A DNA stretch of 39,110 bases from an uncultured Actinomycetes bacterium (GCA_903845465.1 CAIMXQ010000039.1:1-39110); one strand, 5' to 3'; positions 1-8,057 are shown, numbered from the stretch's first letter. Numbers and translations are program-made. Notes: generated from the letters alone by a model not told the origin.

Positions 1-534
1 CACGATGGCATAGAAGTTTCCACCATAGGCCATGTCATAGGTCAGTTTTCCGAATCCTGGAACATCGACCACTTGATCAAGCGCGTAGGAAAATGATGGA
101 ACGTTTGTCAAAGTGACATTCTTTGCGCGTCCATCTTCAACTGCAACATCAACTACGACAAGTCCTGCCGGAGTATCAAGGCGAATTGTTGTTACGGGTT
201 CAACAACAGGTACCAACTTCTTCTCAACAAGAGCGGTTGCAACGCCAATAGTGCCGTGGCCGCACATCGGAAGACATCCTGATACTTCTATATAGACAAC
301 TCCCCAATCAGCATCGGGACGAGTTGGTTTCTGCAAAATTGCACCGCTCATAGCGCTATGGCCGCGAGGTTCGAAAGTCAGCCACTGGCGCCAGAAATCC
401 ATATGTTCCATAAAGTGAAGGCGCTTATCGAACATAGTCGCACCTGGAATCTCGCCGATTCCTGAAGTTACAACGCGAGTTGGCATACCTTCGGTATGAG
501 TCTCAACTGTTGTAACGGTGCGAATGCTATTCAT
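1..534 (-). CDS. Proline racemase family protein, probable 4-hydroxyproline 2-epimerase (3' end outside window)
   Basis: The N-terminal 178 codons are visible; the gene runs off the left edge. Family motifs are an RGH segment followed by SAMSGA (about residues 57-64) and MCGHGT (90-95), whose Cys91 is the first catalytic cysteine of the proline racemase superfamily. The second catalytic position, Cys in racemases and epimerases but Thr in trans-3-hydroxyproline dehydratases, lies outside the window, so the residues alone do not separate the two. Context favours the epimerase, which converts trans-4-hydroxy-L-proline to cis-4-hydroxy-D-proline: the gene follows by 5 nt a DapA-like deaminase and a three-subunit D-hydroxyproline dehydrogenase. 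The start is ATG at 534. The protein is cytosolic and cofactor-free in characterised relatives. Confidence 0.88.
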   Translation of the reverse strand, partial: MNSIRTVTTVETHTEGMPTRVVTSGIGEIPGATMFDKRLHFMEHMDFWRQWLTFEPRGHSAMSGAILQKPTRPDADWGVVYIEVSGCLPMCGHGTIGVATALVEKKLVPVVEPVTTIRLDTPAGLVVVDVAVEDGRAKNVTLTNVPSFSYALDQVVDVPGFGKLTYDMAYGGNFYAIV

Positions 535-539
535 GGGTA

Positions 540-1442
540 TTAGCGATTCTTGAAGTACGCCAGTGCAACATCCATCTCGCGATGGATCTGCTCCTGTTCA
601 TGCTTAGGCAGAGGAAGACGTGGAAGACGTGTAGGTCCACCGTAGCGACCGACATGATCCATACCTAACTTAATGGCTTGGATAAACTCTTTCTTGGAAT
701 CCCAGTGGAAGACGTCGTGGAGCGCTGCATACATCGGCGCCGCTTCTTTGAAATTGCCAGAGGTGGCAAGGTTATAGAGCTCCATCGATTCTTTAGGAAG
801 CGCGTTGGGAAATCCTGCAATCCACCCTGCGATACCAGCGGTTGATAGCTCGAGGAATACATCATCTGCACCGACGATGACATCGATGCGTGGAGCTAAA
901 CGCTTTATCTGCCAGATACGACGAACATCGCCAGAAAATTCCTTGATAGCAACAACAGTGGGAACTTCCTCTGCGATACGTGCGACGAGCTTTGGCGTGA
1001 GATCGACTTTTGTATCAAAAGGATTGTTGTAGGCAATGATCGGAATTCCTACTTTGCCAACCTCTTTGTAATGCGCAAGAACCTCATCATCAGATGCGCG
1101 ATATGCATTAGGTGGAAGGAGCATCACAGCTCCAGCGCCCGCCTTCTGTGCGTGTTCTGCCCACTTACGTGATTCAGCTGCACCATATGCGGCCACACCC
1201 GGAACAACGTTGAATCCTTTAGGCGCTGCAGCGACTGCAACCTCAACCATCTTCGCGCGCTCTTCTGCAGTAAGAACTTGATACTCACCGAGTGAACCGT
1301 TGGGAATAACACCATGGGTTCCGTTAGCTGCTAGCCATGAAACATGTTCAGCATATTTGTCATAATCGATAGAGAGATCTGCTTTAAAAGGTGTTGCTGT
1401 TGCTGTCAATACGCCATTCCATGGGTTACTCATGTCGCACAA
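540..1442 (-). CDS. DapA/NAL-family lyase, probable 1-pyrroline-4-hydroxy-2-carboxylate deaminase
   Basis: A dihydrodipicolinate synthase/N-acetylneuraminate lyase TIM barrel of about 300 residues. Counted from position 1442, the Schiff-base lysine is Lys167 (AIKEFSG) and the supporting tyrosine is Tyr138 (IIAYNNPF); the loop NGSLGEY (48-54) replaces the usual G-T-T-G-E. In hydroxyproline operons this family member deaminates 1-pyrroline-4-hydroxy-2-carboxylate to 2-oxoglutarate semialdehyde, and the neighbours here are the dehydrogenase that makes that substrate and the epimerase that starts the route. The start is ambiguous: TTG at 1442 has a GGGA at suitable distance, whereas ATG at 1433 (MSNPWNG) would leave 297 residues. 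A true lysine-biosynthesis DapA is less likely because of the operon and the altered loop. Confidence 0.83.
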   Translation of the reverse strand: MCDMSNPWNGVLTATATPFKADLSIDYDKYAEHVSWLAANGTHGVIPNGSLGEYQVLTAEERAKMVEVAVAAAPKGFNVVPGVAAYGAAESRKWAEHAQKAGAGAVMLLPPNAYRASDDEVLAHYKEVGKVGIPIIAYNNPFDTKVDLTPKLVARIAEEVPTVVAIKEFSGDVRRIWQIKRLAPRIDVIVGADDVFLELSTAGIAGWIAGFPNALPKESMELYNLATSGNFKEAAPMYAALHDVFHWDSKKEFIQAIKLGMDHVGRYGGPTRLPRLPLPKHEQEQIHREMDVALAYFKNR

Positions 1443-1450
1443 GGTATCCC

Positions 1451-2794
1451 TTAACGAGAGTTTTTTCCATCAGAGAGCTGACCCAGCGAAATAGGTGCCG
1501 CAATTGGCCTATTGCTCGCAGCGATTCGTTCGCCATCGGTGACAGCGCATTGTGTAATTCCCGAGACAATCTCTGAAACATTTCTCGAACACATGCGACC
1601 TTGACATAGACCCATACCTGCGCGGGTGAATAGCTTTGAAGTACGTGAATCCTCTGCCCCAAGGTCGCTCACTGAATCCTTAATCTCTTGAGACTTCACC
1701 TCTTCGCAACGACAAATCGTCGTATCGGATGTGATCCACTCTCTCCAACCATCTCGAACCGGATAAGTACGTTTGAGAGCATCAGCGAAACGCTGCTTAC
1801 GAACTCGTTTTCTTAGAAGCGCTTTCTCGATCGTTTGACCCGAAGCTGCAAGTCCCGCAATCTCACCTTCAACCAGCGAAAGATCTGCTCCCCCGATACC
1901 TGTTGCTTCTCCTGCAATCCAGATGTGTGGCTGCGAACTCATTTGATTTTCATCTACCTCAAAGATGACAGTTCCATCTGAATCAACTCTTTGCGCGCAT
2001 CCCAAAATTCCACCAAGAGATAGGTCGGGCACAAAACCCCAACCAACGGCTACGACATCAGCTCGCATTGTCTGGGACTTACCTGGTTTGATGTGAAAAC
2101 GTGAATTGATTGCAGAAATTGTTGCAACGCCATCTTCGTACGCTGTGACAGCTCGTCTAAATTGCGGTCGGATCCGATATTTACGAATGAGTCGGGCGTA
2201 ATACATAAGTTCAGAGAATTTAGCGATATTCGTAAGCAGCGCTAGTGGAGATAGCGACCAGCGCAATGGCGAATTGGCATCAATTAGTGCAACTATGTCA
2301 GCGCCAGCTTCTGCAAGGCCAGTTGCAACAGGTAAGAGAAATGGTCCCGTTCCTGCAATGATAATTCTTTTGCCTGCCAGAACTCCTTGTCCTTTGAGAA
2401 GAGATTGCGCAGCACCGGGTGTCATCGAACCAGGTGTATCCCATCCCGGGAATGGCAGAGTGCGATCGTAGGCACCTGTAGCAATAATGACTTTCTCTGC
2501 AGTGAGCGAACTTTCTATTCCACCCTGAAGATAATTGACTCTGATGAGTCCGCCTTCACGTTCAGCGCTCCAAATATTTGCCTCAGAGATATGGGTAATC
2601 GATTGCGCAGAAGATACTTTTGCGAAAATCTCATCAGCACGATTACTGCGATAACCACTCACGGCAGCCCGATGTCTCCAATACTGACCTCCCATACGAG
2701 ATGCCGAATCAAAGAGCGCAACTTCACTTCCGTTGCGAGATGCTGCTTCAGCTGCGGCTAGACCCGCAGGGCCTGCACCAATAACGATAATCAT
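1451..2794 (-). CDS. D-hydroxyproline dehydrogenase alpha-type subunit (FAD/NAD-binding oxidoreductase with 2Fe-2S tail)
   Basis: A 447-residue flavoprotein. It opens with a dinucleotide-binding motif (VIGAGPAGLAAAEAA, residues 4-18) and has a second GTGPF nucleotide site near residue 148. The C-terminal region carries a BFD-like [2Fe-2S] ligand set, CRC followed about 35 residues later by C-x4-C (LCQGRMC). This is the layout of the alpha subunit of heterotrimeric D-hydroxyproline, proline or opine dehydrogenases, which relay electrons from the DadA-like catalytic subunit to the respiratory chain. The ATG at 2794 overlaps the stop of the small ferredoxin-like gene by 4 nt (ATGA), so the two are probably translationally coupled. 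The third, DadA-like subunit lies directly upstream of that. Exact substrate (hydroxyproline or proline) rests on the downstream genes. Confidence 0.85.
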   Translation of the reverse strand: MIIVIGAGPAGLAAAEAASRNGSEVALFDSASRMGGQYWRHRAAVSGYRSNRADEIFAKVSSAQSITHISEANIWSAEREGGLIRVNYLQGGIESSLTAEKVIIATGAYDRTLPFPGWDTPGSMTPGAAQSLLKGQGVLAGKRIIIAGTGPFLLPVATGLAEAGADIVALIDANSPLRWSLSPLALLTNIAKFSELMYYARLIRKYRIRPQFRRAVTAYEDGVATISAINSRFHIKPGKSQTMRADVVAVGWGFVPDLSLGGILGCAQRVDSDGTVIFEVDENQMSSQPHIWIAGEATGIGGADLSLVEGEIAGLAASGQTIEKALLRKRVRKQRFADALKRTYPVRDGWREWITSDTTICRCEEVKSQEIKDSVSDLGAEDSRTSKLFTRAGMGLCQGRMCSRNVSEIVSGITQCAVTDGERIAASNRPIAAPISLGQLSDGKNSR

Positions 2795-3042
2795 TGTGCG
2801 CTCTCAACAATCATTCCATCGTGCGCTTCAACGAGACAAGACCGTTGGTTGGCCACACCATTGATTAGAACCACACAGTCAAAGCAGATTCCAATTCCAC
2901 AAAATATGGAACGTGGTTCATCACCAAATCGGGTTCTTCGCAGTTCACGCTGATTGCTATTGATTAGAGCTGCAGCAATACTTTGGCCTTCTTCGCATTG
3001 AATTGCATTCCCGTTGAATGTAAATGTAATGGTGTGCGTCAT
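2791..3042 (-). CDS. Small 2Fe-2S ferredoxin-like subunit of the hydroxyproline dehydrogenase (gamma type)
   Basis: An 83-residue protein of the plant-ferredoxin-like 2Fe-2S fold. The cluster ligands follow the pattern C-x4-C-x2-C and then a fourth Cys about 12 residues later (FCGIGICFDC ... RSC). It is stitched between the DadA-like subunit and the FAD/NAD subunit by 4-nt ATGA overlaps on both sides, which is the usual arrangement of the three subunits of D-hydroxyproline dehydrogenase and related amine or opine dehydrogenases. It presumably carries electrons between the two flavoproteins. The length is normal for this subunit. Confidence 0.85.
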   Translation of the reverse strand: MTHTITFTFNGNAIQCEEGQSIAAALINSNQRELRRTRFGDEPRSIFCGIGICFDCVVLINGVANQRSCLVEAHDGMIVESAQ

Positions 3043-4181
3043 GATTTCACTCTCCCAAATCGTGCGGGTGAGAATGCAGCCGCGTCCATAAAGGAATCTC
3101 TTCCGAGGATTGCATCGGTAATCAGCGCAGCAGAACCTGGAGCTAATCCAATTCCCGCACCTTCATGTCCTGCTGAATGCCACAAACCTTTCACTTTTGC
3201 ATCTTGGCCGATGACAGGCAGATGATCTGGCGCATATGGCCTAAAACCACGATAGGCGCGGAGTAATTGCACATCACGAAGAACCGGAAAGAGAGATGTT
3301 GCCTGCGCTGCCAAAGTGCGCAGAATTTCATAATTCATCGCGCCATCAAATCCCACACGTTCGCGACTGGCGCCTATGAGTATGGTGCCGCTTCTGGTTC
3401 CTTCGACAACGGTGCTCGTCTGCAAATCTGCATCGCTACTTGCAACATTTGCAACATAGTCGGAGTCATAGACCTTATGAAAGATGTACTTCTTCGTAGG
3501 TTCAGTGACGAGAATAAATCCCTTACGCGGTGCAATAGGAAGGTGCGACCCTGCAAGCTCAGCTAACTCCCCCGCCCAAGTACCCGTTGCATTTACGATG
3601 ATGGGAGCGTTGAAGGTTCCGCGAGTTGTTTCGATTCCGGTCACTGCTCCGTTTTCTACATTGATACGCGTCACCTTCGCTTGTGAGATGAACTCACCGC
3701 CACGTTGCACAACAGTACGAATCACATGAGCGGCTGCAAGCATCGGCTGACATTGGGCATCTTGCGGATAGAAGACCCCGGATGAGATATCAGGATGAAG
3801 ATATGGTTCAAGTTCGTGAAGGCGAGATTGATTGCATTTTTCTATCATCACGCCATGTTGGCTCTGCTCTGATGCGAGCTTCATAAGCGGCCCATCGTCA
3901 CGTCGAGCAACAACCACCCCACCTTTGGCCTCTAGCTCGAAGCTATCGCCTACATCGTCTTGCATCTCAAACCACAAGTTACGAGAGTGCAGAGCCAGCG
4001 CAAGTTCAGGGCCAGGATCTTTATCCGACACGAGAATATTTCCTTCGCCTGCACCGGTAGTGCCACTTGAAACCGCACCTCGATCTATGACAAGAACTTT
4101 CAGACCTGCGTTTGTCAGTGAAAGCGCCGACGATGCCCCAACAATTCCTGCGCCAATAACTATCGCGTCAGGGTTTTTCAT
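3039..4181 (-). CDS. D-hydroxyproline dehydrogenase beta-type subunit (DadA-like FAD oxidoreductase)
   Basis: A 380-residue DAO-family flavoenzyme. The N-terminal FAD motif is VIGAGIVGASSA (residues 7-18), followed by an acidic residue at the end of the second beta strand (VIDRG). The C-terminal region contains RAYRGFRPYAPDHLPVIG and the flavin-contact stretch HEGAGIGLAPG, typical of glycine, sarcosine and hydroxyproline oxidases. It should be the catalytic subunit that oxidises cis-4-hydroxy-D-proline to 1-pyrroline-4-hydroxy-2-carboxylate. It starts at ATG 4181, only 14 nt after the HIT gene, and its stop overlaps the next gene by 4 nt. A D-amino-acid or proline dehydrogenase of the same fold is the main alternative. 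Confidence 0.85.
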   Translation of the reverse strand: MKNPDAIVIGAGIVGASSALSLTNAGLKVLVIDRGAVSSGTTGAGEGNILVSDKDPGPELALALHSRNLWFEMQDDVGDSFELEAKGGVVVARRDDGPLMKLASEQSQHGVMIEKCNQSRLHELEPYLHPDISSGVFYPQDAQCQPMLAAAHVIRTVVQRGGEFISQAKVTRINVENGAVTGIETTRGTFNAPIIVNATGTWAGELAELAGSHLPIAPRKGFILVTEPTKKYIFHKVYDSDYVANVASSDADLQTSTVVEGTRSGTILIGASRERVGFDGAMNYEILRTLAAQATSLFPVLRDVQLLRAYRGFRPYAPDHLPVIGQDAKVKGLWHSAGHEGAGIGLAPGSAALITDAILGRDSFMDAAAFSPARFGRVKS

Positions 4182-4195
4182 GTGTCGAGTCTGCT

Positions 4196-4600
4196 CTACT
4201 TCGTGATTTGTTGCGCGATATCAATGAGAGATTCTTCTGAGGCGGGTGCGATATCCCAAGGTTTATGTAGCCCATCGTTATCCCAGCGAGGAATGACGTG
4301 CATATGGAGATGGAAAACTGTCTGCCATCCTGCTTCGCGACTCATTTGGAAGATGGTTGTGCCATCAGAGCCGAGCTTGGTTGCGAGTAAATCCGCAACT
4401 TCTTTTGCAGCCGAAGCAACGTTCGAATAAGTAATTGCATCTGCTTCATGGATATCTTTGACATGCTTCTTTGGAATCACCAATGTGTGGCCACGATTGG
4501 CAGGAAATATGTCTAAGAATGCATAGCAATTCTCATTTTCAAAAATTTTGTAAGATGGAATAGACCCATCAACTATCTTGCAGAATATGCAATCAGACAT
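4196..4600 (-). CDS. HIT-family nucleotide-binding hydrolase
   Basis: A 134-residue histidine-triad protein, counted from ATG 4600. It has the CIFCKI motif near the N terminus (Cys4, Cys7), the substrate-loop segment RGHTLVIPKKH, and the catalytic triad HLHMHVIPR with His97, His99 and His101. HIT proteins hydrolyse nucleoside phosphoramidates, adenylylated compounds or dinucleoside polyphosphates; the exact substrate cannot be read from the sequence. An in-frame TTG at 4636 would add 12 residues that overlap the upstream gene and lack family similarity, so ATG 4600, 4 nt after that gene's TGA, was chosen. It sits between the MpaB-family gene and the hydroxyproline genes with no promoter-sized gap. 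Confidence 0.93.
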   Translation of the reverse strand: MSDCIFCKIVDGSIPSYKIFENENCYAFLDIFPANRGHTLVIPKKHVKDIHEADAITYSNVASAAKEVADLLATKLGSDGTTIFQMSREAGWQTVFHLHMHVIPRWDNDGLHKPWDIAPASEESLIDIAQQITK

Positions 4601-4604
4601 GGTC

Positions 4605-5504
4605 TCACTGTAAGGCTTGGATTCTTTTACGCGCAATCTTTTGGCTTGGCGATTCGTGGCCCAACATATGCGAGAGGAAATCCAGGAACATGCGACTGAC
4701 TTTGAGCCACCCCTTCGATCTCTTCTTCACTCCAAGGACAGATAGAAATGGTTCATCGATAGTGGAAATCGCAGCATTTGCGAGAATGCGGTAGAAGAAA
4801 AGTCCACCTCGACTAAATGGGGGCTTGAGAATAAATCCCACAATCGGTGGTGTCATTGTTATTGATGCAACTTCGGAGGCGGCGAAATTCTTCATTACCT
4901 CTGCTAGTTCCTGCTTTGATAACGGAGCCTTCTCTAACCCAAGTGGTTGTGCACTCTTAGCCCATTCGCGTACATAACTATCTGCGCCTTGAGGCAATTC
5001 GTAACCTAACTCCTCATGTGCCCGAAGAAATGAATCTGTAAAGGCGCAATGCACCCAGAGGAGGTATCGAGGATCTGAGGCGCTGTAATGCGCATGTGCG
5101 CCCAACTTGGTTTCAAATTCTCCAGATACCCGTTTATGCATCTCACGAACTCTTCGGGCTTCAGATTCAATCGCCTCTGTTGACCCAAAAGATGTAATCG
5201 TCAACCAACGTGTTGTTCGCTCTAATCGACCTAATGGATCGGTGTCATATGCAGAATGTTCTGCAACACCCGTGAGAGCTGCAGGATGCGCTGCCTGCAT
5301 TAATAGCGCGCGAATACCACCGACTAACGTCGCGATACATCCATGGACTTCCCAGACAGCGCTACCGGGACCGAAGAGTCCAATGTCATTTCCAATCGCC
5401 ATCTGTTGCGCCCATTCGGGTGCACCAGTGGGATCTCCTGAAACTGTCTTGCGAAATGCATCGGCTGCCTTATTGCCACCGAGCGCACCCAATACCTTAT
5501 TCAT
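4605..5504 (-). CDS. Oxygenase MpaB family (DUF2236) protein
   Basis: A 299-residue protein of the MpaB/latex-clearing-protein family (DUF2236). Visible family features are GPGSAVWEVHG (45-55), the histidine segment MQAAHP (69-74), His83 in AEHSAY, and DPRYLLWVHCAF (144-155) with His152; conserved histidines of this family coordinate haem in characterised members. Some members are haem oxygenases acting on hydrophobic substrates, and most are uncharacterised. The gene probably heads a transcription unit with the HIT and hydroxyproline genes: the next start is 4 nt away, and a TAGGAT hexamer lies 6 nt before its ATG. There is no signal peptide, and the substrate is unknown. Confidence 0.85.
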   Translation of the reverse strand: MNKVLGALGGNKAADAFRKTVSGDPTGAPEWAQQMAIGNDIGLFGPGSAVWEVHGCIATLVGGIRALLMQAAHPAALTGVAEHSAYDTDPLGRLERTTRWLTITSFGSTEAIESEARRVREMHKRVSGEFETKLGAHAHYSASDPRYLLWVHCAFTDSFLRAHEELGYELPQGADSYVREWAKSAQPLGLEKAPLSKQELAEVMKNFAASEVASITMTPPIVGFILKPPFSRGGLFFYRILANAAISTIDEPFLSVLGVKKRSKGWLKVSRMFLDFLSHMLGHESPSQKIARKRIQALQ

Positions 5505-5510
5505 GTGGTA

Positions 5511-5516
5511 ATCCTA
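5511..5516 (-). promoter_or_regulatory. -10-like hexamer TAGGAT of a leaderless promoter (MpaB gene)
   Basis: On the minus strand TAGGAT ends 6 nt before the ATG at 5504, and no ribosome binding site is present. No good -35 is seen. It would drive the MpaB-HIT-hydroxyproline unit. Confidence 0.45.
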
Positions 5517-5546
5517 GAGCGATTTCCGTTTCCTGCAGCGAGGAAA

Positions 5547-6314
5547 TTACGAGTGAGATTCGATGAAGATGCGAGAGTTCTCGAAAATAATTTCTTGGTC
5601 GTAATCGAGAGTAGCCACATGGTAGCTATTGACTAACTCAATGCGATTTTTTTCGCGTGAATTTATGCCGGCCATAATGATCTCGGTATTGGTAACTGGC
5701 AACGTATGGTCCTCAACGCTATGGAAGAGTTGCAGAGGGGCTGTGACATCATGCAATCTCTTTCTCGTATACGAAAGCATCTTCAACAGTTGATAGACAC
5801 CAACCGCAGGAAGTGAGTCATAGCCCCATTCGGTAATACCGGGACGCTTGATGTCATCTCCTACAGAATCACGCATCTTTTGAAAACGAGAAATCACCCA
5901 AGCAAGTTGGTGAGGAACTAATTTCACATGCATCATTGGATTCACCAGAATGATTCCTGCAAGTTGTTGCGAATAGCGAGTCGCCACATTCAGTACCGTG
6001 CCACCGCCCATCGACAACCCGCAGATAAAGACCTTCTCGCAGCTCTGCAGTAAAGCGTTGAGATCATTCTCAACTTTTGCGGGCCACTCTTGCCATTTCA
6101 CAATGTTGAGATCTTCGGGACGTGTTCCGTGTCCGGGAAGCAAAGGAACAGTGACGGTGTAACCGAGTTGATTGAGGTACTCCGCCCATGGCCGCATCGA
6201 CGCAGGAGATCCAGTGAATCCATGAACCAGAAGTACTCCTACCCTTTTATTGGCACCCTTGCCCTCTGCATGCCAATCCAGTAGATACCCTGCCGGTGCT
6301 CCATGTACGCCCAT
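5547..6314 (-). CDS. Alpha/beta hydrolase, carboxylesterase or monoacylglycerol-lipase type
   Basis: A 255-residue alpha/beta hydrolase. It has the oxyanion motif LLVHGFTGSP, the nucleophile elbow GLSMGG with Ser101, the acid Asp202 (SVEDHTLP) and the catalytic His232 (SYHVATLDYD). The form resembles bacterial carboxylesterases such as Est30 and monoacylglycerol lipases, probably acting on short or medium acyl esters in the cytosol; there is no signal peptide. Start choice: an in-frame TTG at 6335 exists, but the ATG at 6314 is preceded by TAGTCT exactly 7 nt upstream and a TTGCTA 17 nt before that, so a leaderless transcript starting at 6314 fits best. The gene lies 42 nt before the MpaB gene on the same strand and is divergent from the exonuclease. 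Confidence 0.9.
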   Translation of the reverse strand: MGVHGAPAGYLLDWHAEGKGANKRVGVLLVHGFTGSPASMRPWAEYLNQLGYTVTVPLLPGHGTRPEDLNIVKWQEWPAKVENDLNALLQSCEKVFICGLSMGGGTVLNVATRYSQQLAGIILVNPMMHVKLVPHQLAWVISRFQKMRDSVGDDIKRPGITEWGYDSLPAVGVYQLLKMLSYTRKRLHDVTAPLQLFHSVEDHTLPVTNTEIIMAGINSREKNRIELVNSYHVATLDYDQEIIFENSRIFIESHS

Positions 6315-6321
6315 ATGCACG

Positions 6322-6350
6322 AGACTATTACTCAAACAATGTCATAGCAA
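6322..6350 (-). promoter_or_regulatory. Leaderless promoter of the alpha/beta hydrolase gene
   Basis: On the minus strand: -35 TTGCTA (6345-6350), a 17-nt spacer, -10 TAGTCT (6322-6327), then 7 nt to ATG 6314. This decides the start of the hydrolase. Confidence 0.55.
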
Positions 6351-6355
6351 TCATC

Positions 6356-6361
6356 TACTGT
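6356..6361 (+). promoter_or_regulatory. -10-like hexamer TACTGT of a leaderless promoter (exonuclease gene)
   Basis: TACTGT ends 6 nt before the GTG at 6368, with no ribosome binding site. No convincing -35 is visible, since the space upstream is shared with the divergent hydrolase promoter. Confidence 0.4.
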
Positions 6362-6367
6362 TGACAC

Positions 6368-7030
6368 GTGGTTGACGATTCAGTGAATTCTTCGTGGCAG
6401 AGCACTCTGCAAGAGCTTGGTCGACCACTGAAGGAGACAACCTTTGTCGTGTTAGACCTTGAAACCACCGGTGGCGCTGCGCATCGTGGAGCGGCTATAA
6501 CTGAAATCGGTGCAGTCAAAATTCGCGGCGGAGTAACGCTCGGCGAATTCAAAACATTCATCGACCCAGGACATCCCGTCCCTGCATATATAACTGAACT
6601 AACCGGAATCACCGATGAGATGGTCTTTCAATCCCCAACAATTGATCAGGTTTTCCCTTCCTTTCTCGAATTCCTGGGCGGCGCAGAAAGTACGGTATTG
6701 GTCGCGCAGAATGCACCCTTTGATCTCTCATTCCTTACCTTTGCAGCACGCACCCACGGATATCAATGGCCCAGATATCACGTCCTTGATACGGCGATAA
6801 TCGCTAGAAAAGTTCTATCCCGAGATGAAGTCCCCAATTGCAAGCTAGGGACTCTCGCTCAATTCTTTGGCACTTCTACAACACCCAATCATCGGGCGCT
6901 CGATGATGCGCGAGCTACAGTCGATGTATTCCATGGATTACTCGAAAGGCTTGGTACGCACGATATTTACACTCTCGAAGAGCTAACTAACTTTGGAAAA
7001 CGCGTTAAGAAAGTGCAATCTCCTGAGTAA
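6368..7030 (+). CDS. DEDDh 3'-5' exonuclease (DNA polymerase III epsilon-like)
   Basis: A 220-residue single-domain exonuclease of the DnaQ/epsilon family. The three Exo motifs are clear: ExoI with Asp30 and Glu32 (LDLETTG), ExoII with Asp119 (NAPFD), and ExoIII with His175 and Asp180 (HRALDDA), making it a DEDDh enzyme with two-metal catalysis. It probably proofreads or trims 3' ends in repair. Many actinobacterial relatives are longer proteins with a GIY-YIG nuclease domain after the exonuclease; here the chain ends about 30 residues after ExoIII, so no second domain is present. The start is GTG 6368. The last 26 nt overlap the convergent trpD gene. Confidence 0.92.
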   Translation: MVDDSVNSSWQSTLQELGRPLKETTFVVLDLETTGGAAHRGAAITEIGAVKIRGGVTLGEFKTFIDPGHPVPAYITELTGITDEMVFQSPTIDQVFPSFLEFLGGAESTVLVAQNAPFDLSFLTFAARTHGYQWPRYHVLDTAIIARKVLSRDEVPNCKLGTLAQFFGTSTTPNHRALDDARATVDVFHGLLERLGTHDIYTLEELTNFGKRVKKVQSPE

Positions 7031-8057
7031 GCGCTGCCCACTTAGCCAATAGCTCTCGCGCCGCACCCGAATCAACTGCCGCCTCTGCCCTGCGCACTCC
7101 AGCGCTAATTCTCTCTTTGATATCCGAATCTAAGTCACCTTCAAAAGCGGCAATCGCAGCACCTGCGTTAAGAATCACCGCATCGCGTGGTGCGCCACGT
7201 TCGCCAGCAAAGATCGCAGTACTTATACGTGCATTCTCTTGGGAATCTCCACCAACAATTGCTTCAATCGGAGCGTTCGACATTCCAAAGTCCCTCGCAT
7301 CGATTCGGTCACTCTTTATCTCCGCATTTCCAATCGAGAGCACAGAGGTCGTAGTTGTAAGCGTTATCTCATCTAGTCCGTCGTCGCCTCTAAAGACAAA
7401 GCCGTCGCATCCCTTTTCAGAGAGCACTTGAGCCATAACAAGGTGCATTCGTTCATTTGCTACACCGATTGCTGCTGCTTGTGGTCGGGCAGGATTGGCA
7501 AGGGGGCCCAAGATATTAAATACAGTGGATGTTGCTAGCTCTTTACGAGCAGGTGCTGCAAAACGCATCGCTGGGTGAAATACCGGCGCAAAGCAGAATC
7601 CGATTCCGAGTTCGCGAACAGTGCGTTCAACTCCCGATGCATTTATTCCGGGAACAACTCCCAAAGCTTCAAGAAAATCTGAAGCACCTGATTTTGATGA
7701 GACTGCGCGATTACCATGTTTGACGACACGTGCCCCAGCCGCGGCAGCAATGATCGCTGCCGTGGTTGAGATATTGATGGTGTGCGCACCATCGCCGCCA
7801 GTACCGACCGTATCGACTGCTCGTTCACTAATCGAGATTGGCGTGGAATGTTGATACATCTCAGCGACAAGAGCGCCAACCTCGTCCGAGGTCTCGCCCT
7901 TACTTTTCAATGAGAGAAGAAATCTTTTGATGTTTTCAATATCGCTCTCGCCGCCAAGAATTGCACGCATAATCTCTTGGATTTCCGAGACTTCAAGGTC
8001 TAAACCTGCATCCATCTTTGCGATAGCGATATCCCACTGGGGTTCTTTAAGAGACAT
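7005..8057 (-). CDS. trpD: Anthranilate phosphoribosyltransferase
   Basis: A 350-residue TrpD that transfers the phosphoribosyl group of PRPP to anthranilate in tryptophan biosynthesis. It shows the glycine-rich PRPP loop GTGGDG (85-90), KHGNR with the SSKSG segment (113-124), and the family N-terminal helical bundle. Length is normal for a stand-alone TrpD. The ATG at 8057 has an upstream AGGAA. It follows the receiver-domain gene by 17 nt and is probably cotranscribed with it; no other trp gene is in view, so the pathway genes are dispersed. Its 3' end overlaps the convergent exonuclease gene by 26 nt. TrpD next to ctaE is an arrangement also seen in other actinobacteria, as far as I recall. 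Confidence 0.96.
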   Translation of the reverse strand: MSLKEPQWDIAIAKMDAGLDLEVSEIQEIMRAILGGESDIENIKRFLLSLKSKGETSDEVGALVAEMYQHSTPISISERAVDTVGTGGDGAHTINISTTAAIIAAAAGARVVKHGNRAVSSKSGASDFLEALGVVPGINASGVERTVRELGIGFCFAPVFHPAMRFAAPARKELATSTVFNILGPLANPARPQAAAIGVANERMHLVMAQVLSEKGCDGFVFRGDDGLDEITLTTTTSVLSIGNAEIKSDRIDARDFGMSNAPIEAIVGGDSQENARISTAIFAGERGAPRDAVILNAGAAIAAFEGDLDSDIKERISAGVRRAEAAVDSGAARELLAKWAALTQEIALS

